Shown here piece after piece: positions 32,901 to 34,790 of a DNA stretch of 64,000 nucleotides. The notes under the pieces are model-generated. The model searched no databases. It had not been told where the DNA came from and worked only from the letters and a program-made list of their open reading frames with translations. The translations under genes were made by a program, and so were the position numbers. How positions within the stretch are numbered: the first letter of the stretch is position 1; each line of letters starts with the position of its first letter. The DNA comes from Tridacna crocea (taxonomy: Eukaryota; Mollusca; Bivalvia; Cardiida; Cardiidae): contig OX031059.1 in the NCBI GenBank assembly GCA_943736015.1, forward strand, positions 58,477,159 through 58,541,158, written 5' to 3'.

Positions 32901-34081
32901 CTGCAAATGCTTTCAATTTGGACCAGTCCAAAATTTTCATGTGTGGTAATGGGTTAATGTCTGAAGTTCATCTATGAGGTCTTTAACTTTTTACCACCAC
33001 ACAATCAAAGACCCTGAGAAAAAAGGCTTTTGACAATACTGAGAGAAAAGGAAGGAATTATGCTGGTACCCAGCATTTTCTCATTTTCCAACAATGTTCT
33101 TAAAAAGCTTCTATCTCTGGGTCATAAAAGCCAGGGATTGTTTGGTAAAGAGTTAAGGCTTTCAAAGAGAAAGTAATGGTTTGGGGTGCAACTGTCATAA
33201 TCTAAACAAGGGAAGATATTAACTTAGTCCACAAAGTGCTATAGTAACAAAAAAAGATATATTTTGTCCAGAAATAGGACAAAATTAATAGGAATTCCTA
33301 AGTTGCTTTAATCCAAAATGTCTCAGAAAAGCAAGCAGTGTAAATCTAAGATCAGAATGCATATTTTGTGCATTACTTTTTAGAATGAATGAATAGCGTT
33401 TTAAGGCCCGTCGACAACTTGGGTCATATTGGGCACACTTACTTAGTAAACAATAATGCGAGGTGAAAATAACATACATGTGCAACAACATAAGACAAAC
33501 ATGATAAATGAGGAATGGATGAAACACAAAATGATGCCCCTTTTGTTGCCTTTTACAACATGCATGCTGTCACTTTTGTTCTGCCAGATGAAATGACAGA
33601 TGTGACGATTGCAGGACTGCATTGGTTTATTCTTATACCCCCGATTAAATAACATGGGGTCCCACATGCCAATTGATTCCCATTCCAAACCCTATTTCAT
33701 TGAGAAAAAAATATAGGATTTGGAATAAGAACTACCCAGCCTGCTGCAATCCTACGAATTATGAGGAAAGCAGCCGTTTGTTTCTAATTTTAGTCACCTT
33801 CTACAACATGCCACAGAGAAAAGCCGAGGTCCTATTCTATACAGTAAAAAAAAATGGGACTCCACAGGGAGTTACTTTTTAGACTTGTACAAAATGAAAT
33901 GTAGAATGGTTGGTGTAATGGCCCTTGTACAAATTGGCAAGGCCACGCATTCTTGGCCAACACATAGCACTGCAACTTTAACACTGTTCTTAACAGAAGA
34001 ATAGAGCATTCTACTTACAGGTAAAGCCAGAAAGACATTGAAATATTCCACAAAGAGATCATCTGTGGCCAAGAAGTCCTC
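2748..34081 (-). CDS. RGS22: Regulator of G-protein signalling 22-like gene, 16 exons, partial at both ends
   Basis: A large multi-RGS protein. RGS domains bind activated G-alpha subunits; human RGS22 is described as testis-expressed and G-alpha-binding. The 16 minus-strand exons, 5' to 3', are 34019-34081, 25679-25909, 22562-22738, 20642-21765, 18807-18968, 17074-17266, 16116-16312, 14679-14915, 13478-13610, 11683-11784, 11032-11226, 9217-9300, 7411-7740, 5030-5257, 4372-4533 and 2748-2927. They total 3798 nt, an unbroken 1266-codon frame with consistent phases. Layout in residues: N-terminal RGS22-type region 1-157, long acidic Ser-rich linker from about 158 to 480, an RGS-like segment at about 485-586, a basic linker to about 800, then RGS segments at about 812-960, 1000-1130 and 1163-1266. 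Identity rests on remembered similarity to vertebrate RGS22 (LATDD, ERLPAFLESD, FWLEVQKYKD, INCFI, FREAQ). The start codon and the C-terminus are not seen. Confidence 0.9.
2989..3217 (+). repeat. TM1 copy in RGS22 intron 15
   Basis: Left end diverged (TCAACTCTAACCACACAATG), right end GGTAAAAGAGTTAA. The palindrome centre is imperfect (GCTGGCAACCACC). Confidence 0.8.
3251..3456 (-). repeat. TM1 copy, right end worn
   Basis: The left end TTAACACTTTACTAAATGAC is recognisable. The core is intact with one inserted base (GAAAATTGCTGG). The short arm decays after GGTTTCTTTCCC. Confidence 0.7.
3471..3725 (+). repeat. TM1 copy with duplicated half-core
   Basis: The left core half (ACATTGTGGG..GAGAAAATGCTGGTTAC) is present twice in direct order, at about 3528-3562 and 3563-3594, making this copy about 25 bp longer than usual. 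The right TTAA is shared with the next copy. Confidence 0.8.
3722..3951 (-). repeat. TM1 copy joined tail to tail with its neighbour
   Basis: It begins with the same TTAA (3722-3725) that ends the preceding plus-oriented copy. The palindrome centre is GCTGGTGACCAGC. Ends TAAAGAGTTAA. Confidence 0.8.
3985..4171 (+). mobile_element. Short AAG-type element, AATACCCCC variant
   Basis: Starts AACTAGAACTGTCACTGATT. The subterminal TTAATACCCCCACC is matched near the 3' end by GCGGGGGTCTAC. A GGACACAnGGA-type tail lies at about 4068-4115. This is a shortened relative of the element at 692. Confidence 0.6.
4230..4312 (+). repeat. TM1 core remnant
   Basis: Only a decayed palindrome remains (AGAAAGCATTGTTGAAAAAG and CTCCTTTTCCTATACTATTT). 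No termini are found. Confidence 0.6.
4372..4533 (-). CDS. RGS22: RGS22 exon 15
   Basis: Fifty-four codons, phase 0 at both ends; acceptor TTTCAG, donor GTATGA. It begins LLDSKWVSSSKEIITFRKA and ends FWLEVQKYK, which joins directly to DLYHAHCD of the next exon. This is the first half of the last RGS-type segment; the FWLEVQ motif is the usual RGS helix motif. Confidence 0.93.
4657..4882 (-). repeat. TM1 copy in RGS22 intron 14
   Basis: The core is complete; both termini are worn (CTCTTTAACAAACAAC at left, GGTAAAAGGGTATA at right). Confidence 0.75.
5030..5257 (-). CDS. RGS22: RGS22 exon 14
   Basis: Seventy-six codons, phase 0 at both ends; acceptor TTTCACAG, donor GTCAGA. It begins VAEAGGGWGKLLDDRPSN, carries EAQKYVRDRLEKKWLPLFLA, the C-terminal helices of an RGS segment, and ends KKKRSLNMLK. 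It continues the domain begun in exon 13. Confidence 0.92.
5470..6656 (+). mobile_element. AAG element, GCTCCACTGGC variant, inserted in a TM1
   Basis: Starts ACAAGAGGGCCATGATGGCC (hairpin GGGCCATGATGGCCC). The subterminal TTGCTCCACTGGC is complementary to the 3' GGCCAGTGGAGC and it ends near CTAAAAA. Inside are four imperfect monomers of roughly 165 bp with AAAACTTGTGACCCC and GGTAGCCCTAGGCC. A last, different unit holds the palindrome GTTGCCATGGCAAC. A GGACGGACG-like tail lies at about 6580. Small frames across the array are repeat artefacts. Confidence 0.75.
6425..6438. promoter_or_regulatory. Perfect X-box (RFX-type) palindrome
   Basis: GTTGCCATGGCAAC matches the RFX X-box consensus exactly on both strands. 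It sits in the final internal unit of the AAG element. Binding is an inference. Confidence 0.45.
7087..7322 (-). repeat. TM1 copy, degenerate
   Basis: The left half (CAAACTCTTTAC, AGAAAACATTGTGGGGG, GAGAAAATGCTGG) is clear. The right half of the palindrome is badly eroded. Ends GGTAAAACGTTA. Confidence 0.65.
7411..7740 (-). CDS. RGS22: RGS22 exon 13
   Basis: The exon is 110 codons, phase 0 at both ends; acceptor CCTGCAG, donor GTAAGA. It begins RVSTPDVMEGYEDPVYDES and contains ELEHFRNFLAENYAS and MCWMDIEAYRR, the opening helices of an RGS domain, then a lysine-rich stretch and KKYFFGPNSPAGKEGQNK. Reading on into VAEAGGG of exon 14 is seamless. Confidence 0.93.
7768..7994 (-). repeat. TM1 copy
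   Basis: The left terminus is eroded (TTTCTTTACCAAATGAC). The right end GGTAGTGAGTTAA shares its TTAA with the next copy. Confidence 0.75.
7991..8217 (+). repeat. TM1 copy sharing TTAA with the one before
   Basis: Short arms face each other across TTAA at 7991-7994. Part of the short arm is missing after ACCAAACAG. Ends GGTATAGAGTTAA. Confidence 0.75.
8286..8345. repeat. PAL2 palindrome
   Basis: AGTGTAGAGCAAAGATCAGA is mirrored by TCTGATCTTGATCTACACT. PAL2 is a second short palindromic family (AGATCAGACTG/CAGTCTGATCT centre). Confidence 0.65.
8377..8605 (+). repeat. TM1 copy, well preserved
   Basis: TTAACCCATTACCACACAAT at left, GGTAATGAGTTGA at right, full palindrome. Confidence 0.88.
8602..8736 (+). 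repeat. TM1 copy, truncated, joined head to tail
   Basis: It starts from the shared TTGA at 8602. The short arm and core are present; the long arm is lost just after CTACCCTTCTGAAAC. Confidence 0.75.
9217..9300 (-). CDS. RGS22: RGS22 exon 12
   Basis: Twenty-eight codons, phase 0 at both ends; acceptor TTTGCAG, donor GTATGG. It encodes VELIDVKRHLETKSKYVLNL followed by QKSGLIKE, the C-terminal tail of the RGS segment of exons 9-11. Too short for a standard frame scan, but supported by phase and splice sites. Confidence 0.85.
9417..9871 (+). repeat. TM1 subfamily B copy with a TM1 nested inside
   Basis: The termini are TTAACCCTTTACTCCATAGA and TATAGGGTTAA. The core (about 9700-9763) is GGAGATTTTGCTCCTAACGA followed by GCAATTTCTCC, a variant centre. 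The unit is interrupted at 9475-9699 by an ordinary TM1 inserted at a TTAA. Confidence 0.7.
9475..9699 (-). repeat. TM1 copy nested in a subfamily B copy
   Basis: Runs from TTAACCCTTTCCCAAACAGC to GGGAAAGGGTTAA. Removing it with one TTAA restores GCTTTTTAATTAAAACATTG, close to the family's CTTTTGAAAACATTG. Confidence 0.78.
9950..10177 (+). repeat. TM1 copy
   Basis: Well preserved. The right TTAA (10174-10177) is also the left flank of the next element. Confidence 0.85.
10178..10527. mobile_element. Second TTAA-flanked MITE (GGTAAGACCTG ends)
   Basis: About 350 bp with perfect terminal inverted repeats GGTAAGACCTGTGTAATG and CATTACACAGGTCTTACC. TTAA lies immediately outside both ends (10174-10177 and 10528-10531). 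The interior has no similarity to TM1 and no coding frame. TTAA duplication suggests the same class of transposase. Confidence 0.75.
10541..10777 (+). repeat. TM1 copy, old
   Basis: All parts are traceable (GGCTTTTGAAAACACAGTG, CCTTTAAATGCTTTCAATAT, GGTAGAGAATTAA) but the palindrome is badly decayed. Confidence 0.7.
10886..10944. repeat. PAL2 palindrome
   Basis: GATCAGACTGCACATTTTGT continues into GCAGTCTGATC. Outer parts CAGTGTTGATCAAA and TTTGACCTACACTG also pair. Confidence 0.7.
11032..11226 (-). CDS. RGS22: RGS22 exon 11
   Basis: Sixty-five codons, phase 0 at both ends; acceptor ATTTCAG, donor GTAGGT. It runs KIYSSYVVVRAPHHVGCDIE to ETDQKTYSK and forms the middle helices of an RGS segment. 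The intron to exon 10 (11227-11682) is the only one of the 15 with no TM1 copy. Confidence 0.92.
11683..11784 (-). CDS. RGS22: RGS22 exon 10
   Basis: Thirty-four codons, phase 0 at both ends; acceptor TTGTCAG, donor GTAATG. It encodes RWLNNLNLWRDLQAFHLLF, then YAKSLDQYVVYKKAK. The LWRDLQAFHLLF stretch is the RGS helix motif (usual form LxFWLxCxxF). Confidence 0.9.
11940..12436 (-). repeat. TM1 copy carrying an inserted GC-rich MITE
   Basis: The left part is 11940-12004, the right part 12295-12436. The right TTAA (12433-12436) is shared with the following copy. The core is complete and centred GCTGGTGACCAGC. Confidence 0.8.
12005..12294. mobile_element. 290 bp GC-rich MITE nested in TM1
   Basis: Imperfect terminal repeats CAGGCTCATCGGAAG and CTTCCGACGGCCTTG. 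ACAAT flanks both sides (12000-12004 and 12295-12299). Removing the insert restores the TM1 long arm reading GACAACAATTCAAACATGG. The interior has a G tract near 12075 and a GGCCGAAAATTTAGTCCGGC segment. The superfamily is uncertain: CA/TG ends with a 5 bp duplication. Confidence 0.7.
12433..12642 (-). repeat. TM1 copy lacking half the palindrome
   Basis: It begins at the TTAA shared with the previous copy. After GAGAAAATGCTGG the sequence jumps to ATACCACAATGTTTTC, so the right core half is deleted. Confidence 0.8.
12913..13345 (-). repeat. Old TM1 copy interrupted by a younger TM1
   Basis: The left part is 12913-12974 (CCCTTTACCACTTGACACAA). The right part resumes after 13191 with AAGCTCAAACACTGG and a worn core (GGGAAAATGCTGGTTACC). 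The break is at a TTAA. Confidence 0.65.
12975..13191 (-). repeat. TM1 copy nested in an older TM1
   Basis: Runs from TTAACCCTATATCAGATGAC to GGTTAAGGGTTAA. The core changes TTTTGGG/CCCCAAAA are paired on both arms. Confidence 0.78.
13478..13610 (-). CDS. RGS22: RGS22 exon 9
   Basis: 133 nt. It enters in phase 2 and leaves in phase 0; acceptor TTTTCAAG, donor GTAAGA. The first base completes an AGA codon with exon 8. It encodes SEGQESNTSEFKGGRRMEHL and LLQVLHKEPDSGGFFRRYIE, the start of an RGS segment. Confidence 0.88.
13629..13820. repeat. PAL4 palindromic element
   Basis: Ends CAGAGCTCCAGATAGAGGG and CCCTCTTATCTGGAACTCTG. The centre is AAACCCTATGTTATGGGTAC mirrored by GTACCCACAACATAGGGTTT. 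A related copy is at 18556. Confidence 0.7.
13883..14050. repeat. PAL3 palindromic element
   Basis: CATGAGGTTGACTGGTCCTG then GATCAGCCTGTGCAGACTGA. Shares this order with 41292-41420. Confidence 0.55.
14219..14440 (-). repeat. TM1 copy
   Basis: TTAACTTGATACCAAACGAC at left. Right end AAAACGTTAA, the TTAA being shared with the next copy in the same orientation. Confidence 0.8.
14437..14651 (-). repeat. TM1 copy lacking part of the palindrome
   Basis: Same orientation as the preceding copy. GAAAATGCTGGTTACA jumps to TTTTCCCACGATGTTTTC, losing about 14 bp of the core. Confidence 0.8.
14679..14915 (-). CDS. RGS22: RGS22 exon 8
   Basis: 237 nt, phase 2 at both ends; acceptor AATTTCAG, donor GTAAGT. 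It encodes a basic Ser/Arg/Pro/Thr-rich linker with TPKTQTKVQTAQRPKSAYRP, PSTRPSTARSTSSRMSVES and ERESRSGSRPSSAASSITSV. Probably disordered; it separates the RGS-like segment of exons 4-5 from those of exons 9-16. Confidence 0.88.
14951..15255 (+). repeat. Two decayed TM1 copies in tandem
   Basis: A short arm and core remnant at about 14951-15063, then another short arm (TTTAATGACCCTGATGAAAA), core and long arm at 15071-15255. Both cores have many changes. Confidence 0.6.
15288..15517 (-). repeat. TM1 copy
   Basis: TTAACTCATTACCAGACTGC at left, GTGATAAAGTGTTAA at right. Core nearly complete. Confidence 0.83.
15525..16062 (+). mobile_element. AAG-type element split by a TM1
   Basis: Starts AACTAGAGCTGTCACTGAAT, is interrupted at 15550-15777, and resumes with TACTCCTGCAAGCCCTTCGAC. 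A CAGACAGACACACAGATGG tail and a terminal TTTGTGGGGATATAAAT follow. Related to the elements at 692 and 3985. Confidence 0.65.
15550..15777 (-). repeat. TM1 copy nested in an AAG element
   Basis: Bounded by TTAA on both sides. Termini are TTAACTCTTTGCCAAATGCC and GTGGCAAAGGGTTAA, so the CCAAA/TGGCA terminal change is partly paired. Confidence 0.82.
16116..16312 (-). CDS. RGS22: RGS22 exon 7
   Basis: 197 nt, phase 0 in and phase 2 out; acceptor ATTACAG, donor GTAAGT. It encodes SPYGSDMSMSLETSPPVGMR, then RSYAEATLKFIQNWQKDQMV and SPSLPIERTSTPAFRRPMSA. Linker region. The last AA joins the A of exon 8 to give Lys. Confidence 0.88.
16366..16638. repeat. TM1 copy with two long arms
   Basis: Both sides carry the long-arm motifs: TTTTAGACTGGTCCAAATT at left, and GATTTAGACCAGTCTAAAAT with TAAAGAGTTAA at right. 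It is therefore a complete inverted repeat of about 270 bp rather than the usual short/long unit. Confidence 0.78.
16724..17034 (+). repeat. tRNA-derived SINE
   Basis: The head CCCCAGTAGCTCAGTTGGTA (A box) and GCGAGTTCGATTCATC (B box) resemble a tRNA, but the acceptor stem is not closed. A body follows (GTGGGAAAGCAGCCAGTGG), then the tail GCATTAAACACTATACAAAC. It stops just short of RGS22 exon 6. Relatives are at 34632 and 43041. Confidence 0.75.
17074..17266 (-). CDS. RGS22: RGS22 exon 6
   Basis: 193 nt, phase 2 in and phase 0 out; acceptor CTTGCAG, donor GTACAT. It encodes APRFLIKQLMRAEPHRNLDY, QHQQLLKPLQSVYPNPPAAT and ends EVTITPQDQ. Proline-rich linker with no recognised motif. Confidence 0.88.
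17377..17599 (-). repeat. TM1 copy
   Basis: TTAACTATTATCACATGGCA at left, ends TTGGGTTAA. The core has unpaired changes near its outer ends. Confidence 0.75.
17860..18084 (-). repeat. TM1 copy
   Basis: Left end TCAACTCATTAGCAGGCAAT. Centre GCTGGTTATTAGC is unpaired. The right TTAA at 18081-18084 is shared with the next copy, head to head. Confidence 0.75.
18081..18309 (+). repeat. TM1 copy
   Basis: TTAACCCATTACCACACAAT at left. The core carries the paired ACACTGT/ACAGTGT variant. The right end is shortened to GTAGAGTTAA. Confidence 0.85.
18556..18727. repeat. PAL4 element, diverged
   Basis: CAGAACTCCAATAAGAG at left, CCATCTTATCTGTAGCTCTG at right. The interior shares TTGATAATTCTCCACTAGAC and CACAACATAGGGTTTGG with the copy at 13629. 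Confidence 0.6.
18807..18968 (-). CDS. RGS22: RGS22 exon 5
   Basis: 162 nt, phase 2 at both ends; acceptor CTTGCAG, donor GTAGGT. It encodes YITGLRERYHKPGADFELTM, ELKIQLGLVEPSAWTMDKLM and ends QIVESLVLY plus a split Trp codon. It completes the RGS-like segment begun at the end of exon 4. Confidence 0.9.
19051..19236 (+). mobile_element. 5' part of an AAG-type element
   Basis: AACTAGCGCTATCACTAAAC, then GATCATGCCAGCTACTTG and AGGGGAGATAATTCC. It is followed directly by a TM1 subfamily B copy. The 3' end with its tail is missing. Confidence 0.55.
19240..19467 (+). repeat. TM1 subfamily B copy
   Basis: TTAACCCTTTACTCCATAGA at left, GGATAAAGGGTTAA at right. The centre GAAATTGCTCGTGACGAGC with CAATTTC, and the outer TTGTGACA/TGTCACAA, are perfectly paired although they differ from standard TM1. 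Confidence 0.8.
19763..19980 (-). repeat. TM1 copy with covarying core
   Basis: The outer core reads ACATTCTGGGAACA on one side and TGTTCCCAGAATGT on the other. Three positions differ from the family but remain paired; the inner part is less regular. Confidence 0.82.
19995..20223 (+). repeat. TM1 copy
   Basis: TTAACCCTTTCCCAAACAAT at left, GGTAAAGGGTTAA at right. The next copy follows within a few bases. Confidence 0.83.
20224..20451 (-). repeat. TM1 copy abutting the one before
   Basis: Left end TAACCCATTACCAAACAACA, right end GGTAAAGGGATAAA. Full palindrome with GTAGG against CCCAC. Confidence 0.8.
20481..20526. repeat. PAL2 palindrome, partial
   Basis: AAGACTGCACAAAATATACA followed by GTCTGATCTTTGG. 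The left arm is shortened. Confidence 0.55.
20642..21765 (-). CDS. RGS22: RGS22 exon 4, long acidic linker plus start of an RGS-like segment
   Basis: 1124 nt, phase 0 in and phase 2 out; acceptor GATTACAG, donor GTGAGT. It starts KKKKAEEEQVQIDPKEA and continues through Ser/Thr/Pro-rich stretches (RPTSARPMSAYSDPYGR) into a strongly acidic region (SLLDSDEDYEESDLFF). It ends with structured sequence, GIYQFKRFLKGTHGERHWNF then WVDIDRMRLMNESDIQ, which opens an RGS-like segment. It is by far the largest exon, and its frame is open through its whole length. Confidence 0.95.
21840..22072 (+). repeat. TM1 copy
   Basis: Left end worn (CTAACTTTTTTCTACACAAT), right end GGTAAATAGTTAA. An extra AAATTAATGC step duplicates part of the long arm. 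Confidence 0.78.
22095..22166 (+). repeat. TM1 long-arm fragment
   Basis: TAGGTGTCTGCAATGCC, TTGGACTAGTCTGAT and GTTTGGGCAAATGTTAA. The core is absent. Confidence 0.6.
22262..22487 (-). repeat. tRNA-derived SINE, second type
   Basis: On the minus strand the head reads GTCCGTGGTCGTGAGGTAGA with the B box CCCGAGTTCGATACCCGGG. The body ends GGATGTAAAATAAATATG with an A-rich tail. The head lacks a matched acceptor stem, so it is not called a tRNA gene. Confidence 0.72.
22562..22738 (-). CDS. RGS22: RGS22 exon 3
   Basis: Fifty-nine codons, phase 0 at both ends; acceptor TTTTTAG, donor GTATCA. It encodes TLNKEQGIHWIKEERLPAFL, then ESDLYLEYRLSKLLSQ and KIDFKPKAKK. The ERLPAFLESD..YRL stretch is highly characteristic of RGS22 N-terminal regions. 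Confidence 0.93.
22890..23607 (+). mobile_element. AAG element, GGTGAGC variant, 5'-truncated
   Basis: Contains monomers with GTGCAAGTAGCCCCCATTCA and AAGGGTCACCCAAGGAACAT, the X-box unit, a GACGACGCATGACGGATGATG tail-like run split by changes, and the end TGTTCAGGTGAGCTAAAAA. The ACAAGAG start is missing. Confidence 0.7.
23374..23387. promoter_or_regulatory. Perfect X-box (RFX-type) palindrome
   Basis: GTTGCCATGGCAAC in the last unit of the truncated AAG element, within RGS22 intron 2. Function not shown. Confidence 0.45.
23608..24041. other. Intronic sequence with a TM1 remnant
   Basis: No exon is seen. At about 24000-24030 CTTTTCCACAATGTTTTCAA followed by AAGGCATCAGCTC is a TM1 right-core and short-arm remnant, cut by the AAG element that starts at 24042. 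Confidence 0.5.
24042..25381 (+). mobile_element. AAG element, GGTGAGC variant, full length
   Basis: Starts ACAAGAGGGCCAAGATGGCC (hairpin GGGCCAAGATGGCCC). ATCGCTCACCTGA pairs with the 3' CTCAGGTGAGC, and it ends CTAAAAA. About five tandem units of roughly 160 bp carry GCCATGTTTCTTGACGGATC and AATCTGACCAGTGGTTTCAG. A last unit carries GTTGCCATAGCAAC, followed by a GACGGACGACGCACGACGC-type tail at 25280-25322. No conserved protein frame. Confidence 0.8.
25134..25147. promoter_or_regulatory. X-box-like palindrome with one change
   Basis: GTTGCCATAGCAAC still fits the RFX half-site rule (GTTGCC then RGCAAC). Confidence 0.4.
25416..25645 (+). repeat. TM1 copy next to RGS22 exon 2
   Basis: Left end ATAACCCTTTACCATTTAAT. 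Right end GTTTGGTAAGAAG has lost TTAA. The core is complete apart from CTGC. Confidence 0.75.
25679..25909 (-). CDS. RGS22: RGS22 exon 2
   Basis: Seventy-seven codons, phase 0 at both ends; acceptor ATTTCAG, donor GTATGT. It encodes TFPVPLLFNKDTGGFEVVSD, then AKQELAKQIKDALRSQAKKP and ends HTSFTVT. It fits the vertebrate pattern in which a LP-T junction is followed by a FEV-ND-like motif. A decayed second copy of its 5' end lies 165 bp upstream. Confidence 0.92.
26020..26074 (-). pseudogene. Decayed duplicate of the start of RGS22 exon 2
   Basis: On the minus strand TTTTCAG precedes ACATTTCCAGCACCCCTACT, matching the true exon start (ACATTTCCAGTGCCCCTACT) including the acceptor. Translation gives TFPAPLLFLRNTVAF against TFPVPLLFNKDTGGF. 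The frame then meets a stop (KAN then TAA). It is probably a relic of tandem exon duplication. Conservation fades after about 55 bp. Confidence 0.6.
26247..26705. mobile_element. hAT-like MITE with G and C tracts
   Basis: Ends CAGGCCCGTAGGAA and TTCCTACGGCCCTG, complementary with one mismatch. A G run lies just inside the left end (about 26271-26281) and a C run just inside the right (about 26676-26692), extending the pairing. CAG..CTG ends suggest hAT; no clean 8 bp duplication is visible. The small frame inside shows no transposase motif. Confidence 0.6.
26706..27151. other. Intronic sequence, nothing recognised
   Basis: AT-rich with a short TATATATATAG run near 26740. No repeat family or exon seen. 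Confidence 0.4.
27152..27366 (+). repeat. TM1 copy lacking the outer left core
   Basis: AAGCCTTTAGAAAAGGAGAAA skips the ACATTGTGGG block on the left. The right side still has CCCACAATTTTTC. Both TTAA ends are present. Confidence 0.8.
27416..27615 (-). repeat. TM1 copy, worn ends
   Basis: AATAAACAAAAATTTAGCCC at left. Core present with GCTGGTTAACAGC. The short arm decays to GTTTGGTATG. Confidence 0.65.
27616..28361. other. Intronic sequence, nothing recognised
   Basis: One imperfect direct repeat is visible: ATAAAGGATACAGATAAAAG at about 27835 and AAATGGATACTGATAAAAG at about 27891. No other feature. Confidence 0.4.
28362..28590. repeat. Rearranged TM1 copy
   Basis: A short arm (TAACTCTTTACCACATGACC) and left half core, then TAACATGACTGCAGTGGTGA of a long arm, another worn core, and a short arm. 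Looks like two copies fused. Confidence 0.55.
28668..30543. repeat. Inverted-repeat element split by an AAG element
   Basis: AAGGCCTAAAAAATATCTGT at about 28669 is complementary to ACAGATATTTTTTTGTTAGG at about 30520-30540. Inside these, CCCTACCCTACCTAG and CTATCCTACCTAC also correspond. The interior is interrupted at 28824-30475. Confidence 0.5.
28824..30475 (+). mobile_element. AAG element, GGGGAGC variant, full length
   Basis: Starts ACAAGAGCCGTCAGAGACGG. TTATGCTCCCCGAA pairs with the 3' TTCGGGGAGCATAATAA. The interior is a tandem array with CCCCCTTTTTCCATGACA in each unit. A unit pair of about 363 bp at 29519-29880 is repeated almost exactly at 29883-30241. A (GACG)n tail lies at 30355-30432. 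The array gives two nearly identical 78-residue minus-strand frames (29532 and 29896), read as artefacts. Confidence 0.8.
30746..30802. repeat. PAL2 palindrome
   Basis: GATCAGACTGCACATTTTGT continues into GCAGTCCGATC. Confidence 0.65.
30856..31086 (+). repeat. TM1 copy
   Basis: TTAACCCATTACCACACAAT at left, GGTAAAAGGTTAA at right. The long arm is a variant with GCACCATTTGAGCCAC. Confidence 0.85.
31154..31219. repeat. PAL2 palindrome, imperfect
   Basis: ACAGACAGTACAGCTTTACA pairs loosely with GGTCTACACTGTCTGTC. Confidence 0.55.
31241..31488 (+). repeat. TM1 copy with 17 bp internal duplication
   Basis: CTTAACAAAACAAATTT occurs twice in a row at about 31368-31402. Termini TTAGCTCTTTACCAAACAAT and GGTAAAGAGTTCAA. 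Confidence 0.8.
31617..31670. repeat. PAL2 palindrome, decayed
   Basis: TCTAGATCAAGATTAAACTG then ATGCTGTCTGATCAC. Confidence 0.45.
31714..31942 (+). repeat. TM1 copy
   Basis: TTAACCAATTACCACACAAT at left. Ends GTAAAGAGTTAA, the TTAA being shared with the next copy. Confidence 0.83.
31939..32130 (+). repeat. TM1 copy lacking the left core half
   Basis: GAAGCCTTTTGCCAGCATTT joins the short arm straight to the right core half. The right end is GGTAAACATAG without TTAA. Confidence 0.78.
32205..32260. repeat. PAL3 palindrome
   Basis: CCCAGGTCAGACAGGCCAGT then TGCACAGCCTGACATGG. Confidence 0.45.
32261..32728. other. Intronic sequence, nothing recognised
   Basis: No repeat or exon signature seen. 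Confidence 0.4.
32729..32957 (+). repeat. TM1 copy, well preserved
   Basis: TTAACCCATTACCACACAAT and GGTAATGGGTTAA. The paired core variant ACACTATGGG/CCCATAGTGT is present on both arms. Confidence 0.88.
32983..33156. repeat. TM1 copy with two short arms
   Basis: Short-arm sequence on both sides: CAATCAAAGACCCTGAG at left, and GGGTCATAAAAGCCAGGGAT with GGTAAAGAGTTAA at right. Length about 174 bp. Confidence 0.78.
33332..33890. repeat. PAL2 remnant and unclassified low-copy repeat-like sequence
   Basis: 33332-33372 is a worn PAL2 (CTAAGATCAGAATGCATATT). After it, TTGCCTTTTACAACATGCAT and GTCACCTTCTACAACATGCC resemble tail motifs of invertebrate retroelements; this is pattern memory only. No open frame of note. 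Confidence 0.3.
34019..34081 (-). CDS. RGS22: RGS22 exon 1 of those seen
   Basis: Twenty-one codons, phase 0 at both ends; acceptor TTTTTCAG, donor GTAAGT. It encodes EDFLATDDLFVEYFNVFLAL and a final Pro. Vertebrate RGS22 has a very similar stretch near its N-terminus. The acceptor shows that another coding or leader exon lies upstream (right); it was not found. Confidence 0.9.
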
Positions 34082-34119
34082 CTGAAAAATGAATCAAGAC
34101 ATCATTATTCATGGCTCCT

Positions 34120-34240
34120 GCTCGTTTTCAGTTCACCACACAAACCAAAATTTTAACAGTCCTGAAGAAGAATTTTTTTCAGAAAAAGAACAAGCTGGTT
34201 ACTAGCACTTATTTGCCCTTCTTGTATGGGTTTACCTTCT
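34120..34240 (+). repeat. TM1 remnant just outside exon 1
   Basis: CACACAAACCAAAATTTTAA, CAAGCTGGTTACTAGCACTT: a short arm and worn core. Confidence 0.5.
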
Positions 34241-34386
34241 GATGGTGAAAAGCTGACCAGTGTCTGGAGTATTGTTTATTTTGTTGATTTGTATGGTTTT
34301 TAACACCATTTTCAGCATTATTTCAATTATATCACAATGACCAGTGCACCTAAATATGCTTCCATGGAGTTATTTGGGATTCTTTT

Positions 34387-34614
34387 TTAACCTTTTACCC
34401 CACAATGCCACTTTTTAAGACCCTGGAGGGGAGGCCTTTTCAAAACCTTGTAGGAAAAGGAGAAAATGCTGGTTACCAGCATTTTCTCCTTTTCCTACAA
34501 GGTTTTCTACCTCATCAAAGAAACATAGCACCATCTGAGCCACAATGAAATTGTCGTCTGCAATTGCTTTGAATTTGGACAAGTCTACCAATTTGTCGTC
34601 TGGTAAAGGGTTAA
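34387..34614 (+). repeat. TM1 copy with covarying core
   Basis: The core ACCTTGTAGGAAAAGG is matched by CCTTTTCCTACAAGGT. Two positions differ from the family and both are compensated. Both TTAA ends are present. Confidence 0.88.
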
Positions 34615-34631
34615 CAGAGTTCTACACAATA

Positions 34632-34790
34632 ATCTTTTCAAGCTACTTTCTGCTTTCCCTCTTAACAATCATCAAACAGTGAAAAGAGGCAAGAGAACAA
34701 TGAATGCAGTCACTGTAACTTTCATCAATCCTCCAAACAAAATTCACTGAGCCAGGGATTCGAACCAGCGACACCGTGTTCTCAAGTATT
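34632..34790 (-). repeat. tRNA-derived SINE, 5'-altered
   Basis: On the minus strand ACTTGAGAACACGGTGTCGC, TGGTTCGAATCCCTGGC, then GAGGATTGATGAAAGTTAC and GAGGGAAAGCAGAAAGTAG follow the same order as 43041-43310. The A-box part is missing. Confidence 0.65.
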
